A stretch of 64,000 bases of DNA from an uncultured Draconibacterium sp. Lineage in GTDB: Bacteria; Bacteroidota; Bacteroidia; Bacteroidales; Prolixibacteraceae. The position numbers were made by a program, and so were the translations under genes. Positions 26,173 through 33,953 of the stretch are shown in pieces. The stretch is taken from assembly GCF_963677575.1 (NCBI RefSeq), contig NZ_OY782038.1:1302001-1366000 (forward strand), in the 5' to 3' direction. A model generated the notes under the pieces. The model did not search any database, was not told the DNA's origin, and worked only from the letters and a program-made list of their open reading frames with translations. Every line of letters begins with the position of its first letter. The stretch's first letter is position 1.

Positions 26173-27291
26173 ATGGAAAATCAATTAGTTACAATCCTTA
26201 GGATTTCGACACCTCAGCTCGGGTCTTTTGTAAAAGACAAGCTGGAGGAAAAAGGGATTGAAGTATTTTTCACCAACGAGGGAATGACCCCGGGTGAGCG
26301 ATACAATCCCGATGAAGTGCTACTAAAAGTAAAGGCCCGGCAATCGGAAAAAGCCATTGCCCGGATTTTGCAGCTACACAAAGATTACGATCTCGATAAA
26401 GTAAAGGATGACGTAAGCTTTACCAACCTGAGAAAAATTCTCCTTCCGGTAAAATTGAGCGAAGACTGCATAGATCTGTGCAAATATGCCATTGGATTGG
26501 CCTTAAAAGAAAATGCAGAGATAAAAGTTTTATACGTCTATCCCGATCCGAATTTTAACGAACCCAGCCGCCATACCGCCTCGTGGGAAAAGTATGTAAG
26601 AATGGAGCTAAAAGAAGCCCATAAAAAGGCTCAACAGAAACTGGTAGATTTTAGTAGAAAACTGAAGGAACAGGTTCCACCCGAACTTTTTAATTCGGTA
26701 AAACTTCACTACCGTATGCTAAAAGGAACGCCTGAAAACGTAATCACAGCCTCATGTAAACGCTACAATCCCGATATCATTTTAATGGGAACACGAGCCA
26801 CAAAACATGCCGATGGTGAGTTCCTGGGAAAAACGCTGATTAAGGTGATCGAACAAACACATCACTCGGTTTTGGCAGTTCCCTTATCTGCAGTTTTTAA
26901 AAGAAAAGAGCAGGTAAATGTAATGTACTCAACCGATTTTTACGATTCTGATAATTCGTCGCTAAACAAATTACTGAAGATACTGGAGCCGATTAAGAAA
27001 AAAATCTATTGCGTTCATTTTGATATCCAGAATGATAAGCAGCACCGGCAAAAAGTTGACGAGTTAAATGCGATGCTCGAAAGAGATTACAGTGCGTATA
27101 ATATTAGATGTGAGCTTTTTGAGAGCAAAGACCTGATAAAAGGAATTGAGGAATTTGTAGCCCAAAAGGACGTCGATATCATTTCGCTTTCGAAAATAAA
27201 ACATTCAGGCTTTTACAAACTGTTCCATACCGACCTGGTATCAAAACTTGTAGCGAAAGCAAATATTCCGATTCTGGTATTTCCGGTGTAA
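26173..27291 (+). CDS. Universal stress protein inside the V-ATPase operon
   Basis: 373 aa from the ATG at 26173. The frame is open further upstream to 26056 but that part overlaps subunit B. Residues ~1-75 (ILRISTPQLGSFVKDKLEEKGIEVF) resemble a DUF2007-type signal-transducing domain. Two Usp domains follow: ~90-240, with LRKILLPVKLSEDCIDLCKYAIGLALKE and PDIILMGTRATKHADGEFLGKT, and ~250-373, with NVMYSTDFYDSDNSS and DVDIISLSKIK. The genes on both sides are ATPase subunits in the same direction with short gaps. I infer a regulatory role on the pump or its expression; there is no direct evidence. Confidence 0.75.
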   Translation: MENQLVTILRISTPQLGSFVKDKLEEKGIEVFFTNEGMTPGERYNPDEVLLKVKARQSEKAIARILQLHKDYDLDKVKDDVSFTNLRKILLPVKLSEDCIDLCKYAIGLALKENAEIKVLYVYPDPNFNEPSRHTASWEKYVRMELKEAHKKAQQKLVDFSRKLKEQVPPELFNSVKLHYRMLKGTPENVITASCKRYNPDIILMGTRATKHADGEFLGKTLIKVIEQTHHSVLAVPLSAVFKRKEQVNVMYSTDFYDSDNSSLNKLLKILEPIKKKIYCVHFDIQNDKQHRQKVDELNAMLERDYSAYNIRCELFESKDLIKGIEEFVAQKDVDIISLSKIKHSGFYKLFHTDLVSKLVAKANIPILVFPV

Positions 27292-27308
27292 AACCTTAAA
27301 ATGAAAAA

Positions 27309-27914
27309 TTGGCTATAAAATTTCAATATAATAAAACGGCCCTACACGACCTGAATAAACAACTGAATATCAGGCTAAAGGCACTACCTACCTTAAAAAA
27401 TAAGGAAGCCGCTCTTCGTTTGGAGGTAAAAAAGGCGAAAGACCAAACCGTTGATCTTGATGAGCGATTACAAATGAAGATTAGCGAAGAGGAACTTTCG
27501 GCCGGGTTGTGGAACGAGTTTTTACCCGATTTGATAAGAATAGAGAACGTTAGTATTTCGAGCAAAAAGATTGCAGGAGTCTCCATTCCTGTTATGAAAG
27601 AAATTGTTTTTAAGGAGAAAGATTTTAGCCTGTTCTCAAAACCCGATTGGTTTCCGGCTGGTATTTCGTTTGTAAAAGAACTGGCCGGCATTGTTACCGA
27701 GCACGAGTTTTATGCACGCAAAATGGCTTTGCTCGACAGGGCACGAAAAAAAACAACACAGAAGGTGAATCTTTACGAAAAAGTACAGATTCCGGGTTAC
27801 GAAGATGCGATCAGGAAAATTAAACGATTTCTGGAGGACGAAGAAAACCTTTCGAAATCGGCACAAAAAATTGTTAAAAAACGACAGCAGAAACAAAAAG
27901 CAACGGCAGTATGA
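27309..27914 (+). CDS. ntpD: V-type ATPase subunit D
   Basis: 201 aa, the central rotor shaft. The N-terminus AIKFQYNKTALHDLNKQLNIRLKALPTLKNKEAALR and C-terminal KVNLYEKVQIPGYEDAIRKIKRFLEDEENLSK are typical long helices of the family. The only start in frame near the conserved N-terminus is the TTG at 27309. An out-of-frame ATG at 27301 opens a five-codon mini-ORF that ends over the TTG. The stop overlaps the start of the next gene (ATGA at 27911). Confidence 0.9.
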   Translation: MAIKFQYNKTALHDLNKQLNIRLKALPTLKNKEAALRLEVKKAKDQTVDLDERLQMKISEEELSAGLWNEFLPDLIRIENVSISSKKIAGVSIPVMKEIVFKEKDFSLFSKPDWFPAGISFVKELAGIVTEHEFYARKMALLDRARKKTTQKVNLYEKVQIPGYEDAIRKIKRFLEDEENLSKSAQKIVKKRQQKQKATAV

Positions 27915-29707
27915 TCGTTCCGATGTTAAAATATACTTTTCTGGTTTTTCACAGGGAATACGAAGATTTCCTGATTGAACTGAACAGGCTGGGCCTGGTA
28001 CACATTGTTGAGCGCGACGTTGAGTTTTCGGAAGCAACAACAAAAAAAGTTACAAAGCTGAACAGCTATGAACGGGCAATTAGTTTTCTACAGAAAATAG
28101 AAAGTGAAACTGCAGAAAAACCGAAAAAAAATTCGGCATCGGAAATTCTTCAAGATCTGACAGAGAAACAAAAAGAACTGGAAGAACTGGAAACCCGGCT
28201 TGAGTCGTTAACAAAAGCCGCCCAAAAAGCATTGCCGTGGGGAGACTTTTCTCCGGAGCTAATCGAACAGCTAAAAACTAAAGGGATCCGTTTGCAATTT
28301 TACCAAACCTCAAAAAAGAAGTACAACGAACTGGAATGTAATTTTCCGGTCGTAATTGTTTCCGAAACAGGCAGTCAGGTACTTTTTGTGTACATTAAAC
28401 AAAACGAAGAAAATATTGAAATTGATGCGGAACAACTTGAATTACCTCCTCTTCCCTACTCTGCAATTGAAAAACAGATTTGTGAAACAGAAGAACGAAT
28501 AAAAGCGATCCATCAAACTTTTTACAGCTACGCCAACAACTCCATTTATTTGCTGGAAGAAGAAAAATCATCACTGATTCGTTCGCTTGAATTCGACAAT
28601 GTGCTACGAAACACCAACAAAGAGGCAGAGGACAAATTAATGATTCTTGAAGGTTGGGTACCGCAAACTAAAACACCGGAGCTGAACCAATTTATGAAAG
28701 ACAACGATGCGATTTATTATTCGCGCAAAGCCAAACCTGACGATAAAATTCCGGTTTTGCTCAGCAACAATCGTTTCAGCAAACTATTTGAGCCGATTGG
28801 CTCCATGTTCTCGCTACCTGATTATGCAGAACTTGATTTAACCGTTTTTTTCGCTCCGTTTTTTATGCTGTTCTTCGGTTTCTGCCTGGGTGATGCCGGC
28901 TACGGGTTACTGTTTGTAATTGGCGGCGGTTTGTATAAACTAAAAGCCAAGCAAGAATTTAAACCGTATTTAAGCCTGATACAGTTTTTAGGTGTTGCGA
29001 CAATATTATTCGGAGCCATTTCTGGTAATTTCTTTGGTATCAATCTTATTGAAACAGATTTTGCTTTAACCGAAAAGATTCAGCATCTTTTCCTTAACCC
29101 TGATAAAATGTTTAACCTAGCACTGATACTAGGTGGCATACAAATCATTTTTGGATTATTTATTAAAGCAGCCAACCAAACAAAACAATTCGGTTTTAGC
29201 TATGCACTGGCAACATATGGCTGGCTGGTAATTTTAATTGGCAGCATTGGTTATGTGCTGCTTTCCGGCGCCGGAATTATTCCCAAAAACAAAACCATTT
29301 TATATGGTATAATTGCGCTGGGCGGATTTTTTATACTCTTTTTCAGCGATCCCGGCGTGAATGTTTTTGCCCGCATTGGCAAAGGTGTTTGGGATGTTTA
29401 CTCAACTGTTACAGGTATTTTTGGCGATCTGCTTTCATACATCCGTCTGTTTGCATTGGGTTTATCGAGCGCCATTTTGGGTTTTGTTATCAACGATATT
29501 GGTCTGCAGATTCTTGGATCGTCAAAAATACTAGGCCCGGTATTTTTTGTCATTTTCCTTTTGCTGGGCCATACCTTAAACATTCTTATTTCGTCGCTTG
29601 GTTCGTTTGTACACCCCATGCGTTTAACATTTGTGGAGTTTTACAAGAATGCCGGGTTTAAAGGCGGAGGAGAAGAATACAAACCTTTTGGAAGGATGAA
29701 GGATTAA
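27911..29707 (+). CDS. ntpI: V-type ATPase subunit I (membrane stator, a-subunit)
   Basis: 598 aa. A cytoplasmic N-terminal half (~1-300) of coiled coils and an alpha/beta domain precedes about seven or eight transmembrane helices, from ELDLTVFFAPFFMLFFGFCLGDAGYG on. The conserved FGDLLSYIRLFALGLSSAILGFVIN near 505-530 contains the essential Arg that works with the rotor ring. LLGHTLNILISSLGSFVHPMRLTFVEFYKNAGF closes the protein, typical of the family. It forms the ion half-channels with the K ring. The start overlaps the D stop (ATGA), so the genes are translationally coupled. Confidence 0.93.
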   Translation: MIVPMLKYTFLVFHREYEDFLIELNRLGLVHIVERDVEFSEATTKKVTKLNSYERAISFLQKIESETAEKPKKNSASEILQDLTEKQKELEELETRLESLTKAAQKALPWGDFSPELIEQLKTKGIRLQFYQTSKKKYNELECNFPVVIVSETGSQVLFVYIKQNEENIEIDAEQLELPPLPYSAIEKQICETEERIKAIHQTFYSYANNSIYLLEEEKSSLIRSLEFDNVLRNTNKEAEDKLMILEGWVPQTKTPELNQFMKDNDAIYYSRKAKPDDKIPVLLSNNRFSKLFEPIGSMFSLPDYAELDLTVFFAPFFMLFFGFCLGDAGYGLLFVIGGGLYKLKAKQEFKPYLSLIQFLGVATILFGAISGNFFGINLIETDFALTEKIQHLFLNPDKMFNLALILGGIQIIFGLFIKAANQTKQFGFSYALATYGWLVILIGSIGYVLLSGAGIIPKNKTILYGIIALGGFFILFFSDPGVNVFARIGKGVWDVYSTVTGIFGDLLSYIRLFALGLSSAILGFVINDIGLQILGSSKILGPVFFVIFLLLGHTLNILISSLGSFVHPMRLTFVEFYKNAGFKGGGEEYKPFGRMKD

Positions 29708-29791
29708 TAATAAAGGATGAAAGATTAAGGATTAGTGATGAATTAGGAAAAATAAAACGAATAGAAAAATAAACTTTAAACAACTACGATT

Positions 29792-30247
29792 ATGACAACT
29801 GCAGTTATTTTAGCCTACATAGGTTTAGCGATAATGCTCATTTTTTCAGGAATTGGAAGTGCTGTTGGAGTCTCAAAAGGAGGAAATGCCACAGTTGGCG
29901 CGTTGAAGAAGAAACCCGACAAATTTGGTAGTTACCTGCTGTTGAGTGCCCTGCCCGGTACTCAGGGATTATACGGTTTTGCCGGATTCTTTATTATTAA
30001 CAGCCAGGGAATAATTACTCAGAACATGACCATGTTGCAAGGAGTAGCAATAATGGCGGCCGGATTAACACTGGGTTTTGTTGGATTTTTCTCGGCACTA
30101 AACCAGGGAGGCGTAACATCAAACGGAATTGCGGGTATCGGCTCGGGGCACGATATTTTTGGAAAAACAATGGTACTGGCCGTATTCCCAGAACTGTATG
30201 CAATTATTGCTTTTGCAGCTACTTTTTTGATTAGTATGAGTTTATAG
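29792..30247 (+). CDS. ntpK: V-type ATPase subunit K (rotor ring proteolipid)
   Basis: 151 aa with four transmembrane helices, i.e. the double-hairpin form. The residues that bind Na+ in Enterococcus hirae NtpK are all present: Leu54, Thr57 and Gln58 in LPGTQGLYGF, Gln105 in FFSALNQGG, and Glu134 in VFPELYAI. This suggests Na+ coupling, as inference from the known NtpK structure. It is last in the operon, separated from subunit I by an 84-nt spacer of low-complexity repeats. No separate F subunit is visible nearby. Confidence 0.92.
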   Translation: MTTAVILAYIGLAIMLIFSGIGSAVGVSKGGNATVGALKKKPDKFGSYLLLSALPGTQGLYGFAGFFIINSQGIITQNMTMLQGVAIMAAGLTLGFVGFFSALNQGGVTSNGIAGIGSGHDIFGKTMVLAVFPELYAIIAFAATFLISMSL

Positions 30248-30370
30248 CTGATATTGGATCACATTGAATTTCTGGTGGAGGATTATTTTATCGACGCCAG
30301 AGAATTGCGGCGCAAACAATTATTCCGTTTCAAAGAACTTACCGGTTGCGCCTTTGGTGTTCACCTGTTT

Positions 30371-30545
30371 TTAACCCGGGGCGAAACTCTTCCGAATGCC
30401 ATTCGGAATCGTATGCCCCGGGCTAAAATAAGTCGCACTTTCAGCGCTCTATATTTCTCGTATCTTTCAACTTACAGCGCTGAAAGTGCTGTTTAATTCA
30501 GCCTTGGGCAAAGCTAATTGTCGACAGGCAATTGCGTCGCCCAAG
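30371..30545. repeat. Three consecutive long hairpins
   Basis: TTAACCCGGGGC/GCCCCGGGCTAA (30371-30382 with 30415-30426; one mismatch, enclosing an inner TTCCGAAT/ATTCGGAA pair), GCACTTTCAGCGCT/AGCGCTGAAAGTGC (30435-30448 with 30476-30489, perfect 14 bp), and CTTGGGC/GCCCAAG (30503-30509 with 30539-30545). No T-run follows, so they are not simple terminators. They lie after the V-ATPase operon and resemble repetitive extragenic palindromes. 30546-30700 shows nothing else. Confidence 0.7.
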
Positions 30546-30701
30546 TAAATAGGTTATGCATTTTAACAAGGCGCAAATGCAAAAGTCGATTGAAACGCAA
30601 AACCTTCATGCGCCGCATCTCTGTAGAAATTTGAAATATTAATCCACCGGATTTTCAATGTGATCCGTAATTTATAAGGAAATCTGTTCCTTAAAAAGCA
30701 T

Positions 30702-30735
30702 AAAAAAAGGGAACAACTATTTTAGTTATTCCCTT
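30702..30735 (-). terminator. Terminator of the tRNA transcript
   Basis: A 13-bp stem (30707-30719 with 30723-30735, one G-U) with a 3-nt loop, followed on the minus strand by TTTTTTT. It lies 3 nt after tRNA-Tyr. Confidence 0.88.
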
Positions 30736-30737
30736 AG

Positions 30738-30819
30738 TGGGAAGAGCAGGATTCGAACCTACGAAGGCTGAGCCAACAGATTTACAGTCTGCCCCGTTTG
30801 ACCGCTTCGGTATCTTCCC
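30738..30819 (-). tRNA. tRNA-Tyr (GTA)
   Basis: The acceptor stem pairs GGGAAGA (5') with TCTTCCC. The anticodon loop reads CTGTAAA with anticodon GTA. It has the long variable arm expected of tRNA-Tyr and the T-loop GGTTCGAATCC. No CCA is encoded. It is downstream of tRNA-Thr on one probable transcript. Confidence 0.95.
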
Positions 30820-30835
30820 TAAATATTTTAAAATG

Positions 30836-30909
30836 AGCCGAATCCCAGATTCGAACTGGGGACCCCGAGATTACAAATCACGTGCTCTGGCCAACTGAGC
30901 TAATTCGGC
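30836..30909 (-). tRNA. tRNA-Thr (TGT)
   Basis: The acceptor stem is GCCGAAT/ATTCGGC, the anticodon loop is TTTGTAA (anticodon TGT), and the T-arm is CCCAG-TTCGAAT-CTGGG. The anticodon stem CGTGA/TCTCG has one T-T mismatch in its middle. CCA is not encoded. It is 16 nt before tRNA-Tyr. Confidence 0.95.
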
Positions 30910-31045
30910 TTATTATTTTAATCTTTTTTAGAACGTTGCTGTTTCAAATCAGCGGCTGCAAAGGAAAGAATTATTTTTTAATTCTGCAATACCTTTTTTA
31001 AACTTTTCACCACTTTTTTTTGAACGCTTTTTCTTTTCGAAAAAA

Positions 31046-31148
31046 GTGGGTAAGCTACCTGTGTCGCACCGCTACAACCGCCTACCCTTGCTGCCTTCCG
31101 ACCCTGGGGGGATTCAGCAGGAGCTGGTCGCACAGGACTTACCCGGCG
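31046..31148 (-). ncRNA. ffs: Bacterial SRP RNA (4.5S)
   Basis: The minus strand carries the SRP domain IV core, with GGTCGGAAGGCAGCAAGGGTA around 31083-31105 (GGAAGGCAGCA signature), flanked by helices. The terminal stem GGGTAAG/CTTACCC (31048-31054 with 31138-31144) and CCTGTG/CACAGG set the ends at about 100 nt. The RNA binds Ffh and directs membrane-protein ribosomes to FtsY. A T-rich stretch (TTTTTT at 31041-31046, minus strand) follows and probably ends transcription. Ends are approximate within a few nucleotides. Confidence 0.93.
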
Positions 31149-31149
31149 A

Positions 31150-31180
31150 CAAAAGTAGAAAATTTTGTTCTTCCGCCAAA
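31150..31180 (-). promoter_or_regulatory. Promoter of the SRP RNA gene
   Basis: On the minus strand, TTTG (31177-31180), a 19-nt spacer, then TACTTTTG (31150-31157): an exact -33/-7 Bacteroidota promoter. The RNA's 5' end at about 31144-31148 fits the start just after the -7 element. Confidence 0.8.
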
Positions 31181-31385
31181 CAAAATCGTTCTGTCACGTA
31201 ATTTTAAACATCGAATAAATACTTATCAGATTGAAAATGAAATACAACTGAATGAAATTTTTTGAGCATTTTTTTGCGTCATACGGGGCAAGCCCAACAT
31301 TTTAAGAAATTATGTGAATTAAGCGAGCCCCAAGAACCGTTGTGCAACTATACATTGTTTTACGCAGATGCTACAAAAAATCATT

Positions 31386-31393
31386 TATATTTG
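31386..31393 (+). promoter_or_regulatory. -7 promoter element of the DUF4199 gene
   Basis: TATATTTG matches TAnnTTTG, 26 nt before the ATG at 31420. It lies inside the upstream open codons and so argues against a start at 31342. Confidence 0.45.
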
Positions 31394-31419
31394 TCATACC
31401 AATAATTAAAACAAACATC

Positions 31420-31971
31420 ATGGAACAAAAATCATCACCTTTATTAAAATCATCTGTAACCTATGGCCTTTATGCGGCTTTAATTTCCATTTTTCTTAAT
31501 GTAGTTATTTGGGCCGGTGGTATCATGGAATCATTAGGAATTTTTGGTTCGTTAATTGTTGCTCTTTTATCCTTTGTAATATCTTTTGTTGTACTATTTA
31601 TTTTCACAAAAAATTACCGAAATAAAGAATTTGATGGTTACATTAGTTTTGCCGAAGCTTTTAAATTCGCCATGCTGGTAACCATTGTGTCAACAGTAAT
31701 ACTGATAATTTACACCTATGTTTTCCACAGTTTTATTGCGCCCGATTATATGGAGAACCTGATGGCAGCCATGCAGCAAAAAACGTTGGAATTTATGGAA
31801 AGCCGGGGTGTTCCTGATGCAAGTATAGACCAGGCGATGGAACAATTTAAAGAAATTCCGACCATTGCCAAAACATTGCGGCAGGCAGCCCTTTCAGGAA
31901 TAATTGGAGGAGGCATAATTTCGCTGATTGTTGCGGCAATTGTTAAGAAGAAAGTTGAAGATTCATATTAA
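31420..31971 (+). CDS. DUF4199 family membrane protein
   Basis: 183 aa from the ATG at 31420. Four transmembrane helices are visible: ~12-34, ~42-62, ~82-104 and ~155-175. The block FDGYISFAEAFKFAMLVTIVSTVILIIYTYVF is typical of DUF4199, and a soluble loop with MAAMQQKTLEFMESRGVPDASIDQAMEQF sits between helices 3 and 4. Function is unknown. It is 21 nt before a GT2 glycosyltransferase in the same direction, a pairing seen often in Bacteroidota, so a shared role in envelope glycan work is possible. Confidence 0.82.
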   Translation: MEQKSSPLLKSSVTYGLYAALISIFLNVVIWAGGIMESLGIFGSLIVALLSFVISFVVLFIFTKNYRNKEFDGYISFAEAFKFAMLVTIVSTVILIIYTYVFHSFIAPDYMENLMAAMQQKTLEFMESRGVPDASIDQAMEQFKEIPTIAKTLRQAALSGIIGGGIISLIVAAIVKKKVEDSY

Positions 31972-31992
31972 TAATTTACAGAAGAGTTTTTA

Positions 31993-32949
31993 ATGGATAT
32001 TTCCGTAGTTATTCCGCTGTTTAACGAAGAAGAATCGCTACCCGAATTGGCAGCGTGGATAAAAAAGGTGATGGATGAAAATAACTTTACCTACGAAGTC
32101 ATGATGATCGATGATGGCAGCCACGACAATTCATGGAGAGTGGTAAAACAACTTCAGAAAGAAAATTCGTGTATTAAAGGAATAAAATTCAGACGTAATT
32201 ACGGAAAATCGGCAGCTTTATATTGCGGTTTCGAGGCAGTTCAGGGCGATGTGGTAATTACCATGGATGCCGACCTGCAGGACAGCCCCGATGAAATTCC
32301 GGAACTGTTCCGTATGATTAAGGAAGACGGTTTCGATTTGGTTTCGGGCTGGAAGAAAAAACGTTTCGACCCGGTTCTTACAAAAAACCTGCCCAGTAAA
32401 TTATACAACTGGACCGTTCGCCGGATGAGCGGAATTAAGCTGCACGATATGAACTGCGGCCTGAAAGCTTACCGCAAAAATGTAATAAAAAGTATTGAAG
32501 TATACGGCGAAATGCACCGCTATATTCCAGTTCTGGCGAAATGGGCCGGCTACAAAAATATTGGCGAAAAAGTGGTGGTACATGCCGAGCGAAAGTACGG
32601 AGTTACCAAGTTTGGGCTGGAGCGTTTTATTCGTGGTCCGCTCGATTTACTTTCGGTAATGTTTATTTCGCGCTTTGTAAAGCGCCCCATGCACTTTTTC
32701 GGAATTTTGGGTGCGCTAATTTTCTTTATTGGTTTTGCATCTGCCGCATATCTTGGAATTCAAAAGATCATTCAGCTTAACCATGGAATTACAGGACACT
32801 TAATTACCGACAGCCCCTATTTTTATATATCATTAACCTCGATGATTATTGGCGGACAATTCTTTTTAGCCGGATTCCTTGGCGAATTAGTATCAAGAAG
32901 TTCGAGCGAGCGTAACAAATATCAAATCGACGTAAAAACATTTGAGTAA
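31993..32949 (+). CDS. Family 2 glycosyltransferase, polyprenyl-phosphate type
   Basis: 318 aa. The GT-A domain (~1-225) starts ISVVIPLFNEEESLPELAAWI and has the nucleotide-sugar motif MMIDDGSHDNSW, the metal-binding DADLQDSP, and a later NCGLKAY. Two C-terminal transmembrane helices (~232-255 and ~275-298) match DPM1/ArnC-like enzymes that load a sugar onto a polyprenyl phosphate at the inner membrane. Donor and acceptor are not certain. The gene lies between DUF4199 and a multi-pass membrane protein with short gaps, probably one operon. Confidence 0.88.
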   Translation: MDISVVIPLFNEEESLPELAAWIKKVMDENNFTYEVMMIDDGSHDNSWRVVKQLQKENSCIKGIKFRRNYGKSAALYCGFEAVQGDVVITMDADLQDSPDEIPELFRMIKEDGFDLVSGWKKKRFDPVLTKNLPSKLYNWTVRRMSGIKLHDMNCGLKAYRKNVIKSIEVYGEMHRYIPVLAKWAGYKNIGEKVVVHAERKYGVTKFGLERFIRGPLDLLSVMFISRFVKRPMHFFGILGALIFFIGFASAAYLGIQKIIQLNHGITGHLITDSPYFYISLTSMIIGGQFFLAGFLGELVSRSSSERNKYQIDVKTFE

Positions 32950-32963
32950 AGACTTATTATTTC

Positions 32964-33806
32964 ATGGAGCAACAAAATATCCGTTTTCGTAAACAGCGCG
33001 ACCTTGGCGTTGTTATTTCCGATTCGTTTGATTTTTTAAAACAAGAAGCAAAACCGATCATGCGTATGATTGGCATTTATGTGTTGCCTTTTGTTATTTT
33101 ATATGCCGGTGTACAGGTTTATTTTCAGCGCAATGTGTTAAGTCAGTTCGATCTCACCAATCCTGAAAGTATTATGGCCGACATTGGTCCTTTTTACCTT
33201 AACCTGTTTATGTTTATGTTCTTTGGCCTTTTTGTGCAGTCGTTGCTGGTGGGCACCTATTACAGTTATATCGAGGCTTACATAAAACACGGAAAAGGTA
33301 ATTTTCAATTGACCGATATCAGTTCGAAGTTTTTCTCCAATAGCCTGCTGGCACTCGGAGCCAACCTCATCTTTGTAATTATCGTATTTTTTGGCGCCAT
33401 GATGTGTCTTGTGCCCGGACTGTATTTTGCTAATACCTTTTCAATAGTCGTATTTATTTTAATTTTCGAGAAGAAAGGAATTAGTGATGCACTCAGTCGC
33501 TCGTGGAAACTGGTGAATTCAAGCTGGTGGAATACACTTTTGATCAACCTGATTGCTGTAGTTATTGTATATGCTGTTGGCATTGTTCTGTCTATTCCTT
33601 CAATGATCATGGGCGTTTCATCAACTATTTTTTCTACGGAAGTTACCAATCCGGCTGATTATCCTAACTGGTACTGGGTGTTGAACGCCATTTCATCGGT
33701 AATAACTACTGTTTTATTGGTAATTCCATTTACATTTCAGGCTTTTCAGTATTTCAATCTTGCCGAGCGTAACGATCCTGCCACGCCGCTTGCACCGCAG
33801 GAATAG
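32964..33806 (+). CDS. Multi-pass membrane protein of unknown function
   Basis: 280 aa, about six transmembrane helices in the pattern of DUF-type proteins related to the glycerophosphodiester phosphodiesterase membrane domain (DLGVVISDSFDFLKQEAKPIM near the start; FEKKGISDALSRSWKLVNSSWWNTL in the middle, a motif shared by that group). No catalytic residues can be named. It begins 14 nt after the glycosyltransferase, so it is the third gene of that operon. The function is unknown. Confidence 0.7.
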   Translation: MEQQNIRFRKQRDLGVVISDSFDFLKQEAKPIMRMIGIYVLPFVILYAGVQVYFQRNVLSQFDLTNPESIMADIGPFYLNLFMFMFFGLFVQSLLVGTYYSYIEAYIKHGKGNFQLTDISSKFFSNSLLALGANLIFVIIVFFGAMMCLVPGLYFANTFSIVVFILIFEKKGISDALSRSWKLVNSSWWNTLLINLIAVVIVYAVGIVLSIPSMIMGVSSTIFSTEVTNPADYPNWYWVLNAISSVITTVLLVIPFTFQAFQYFNLAERNDPATPLAPQE

Positions 33807-33953
33807 TCAATATTCTCAGGCTCGGGACGGTTAATCTTGTAAGAATTTCGAATAAGCTTGTAGTACTTTTTACATTATAACTGTAACGTGTGGCTTTTTG
33901 TGTCGTCTTATTAAAACGCAAATCAACTTTTTAACGAACAAAAGCCATAAAAA

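Noticed and set aside
30254..30496. 80-codon open frame after the V-ATPase operon
   Set aside because: It has a TTG start, runs through two strong hairpins, and the product lacks recognisable features; it looks like repeat sequence.
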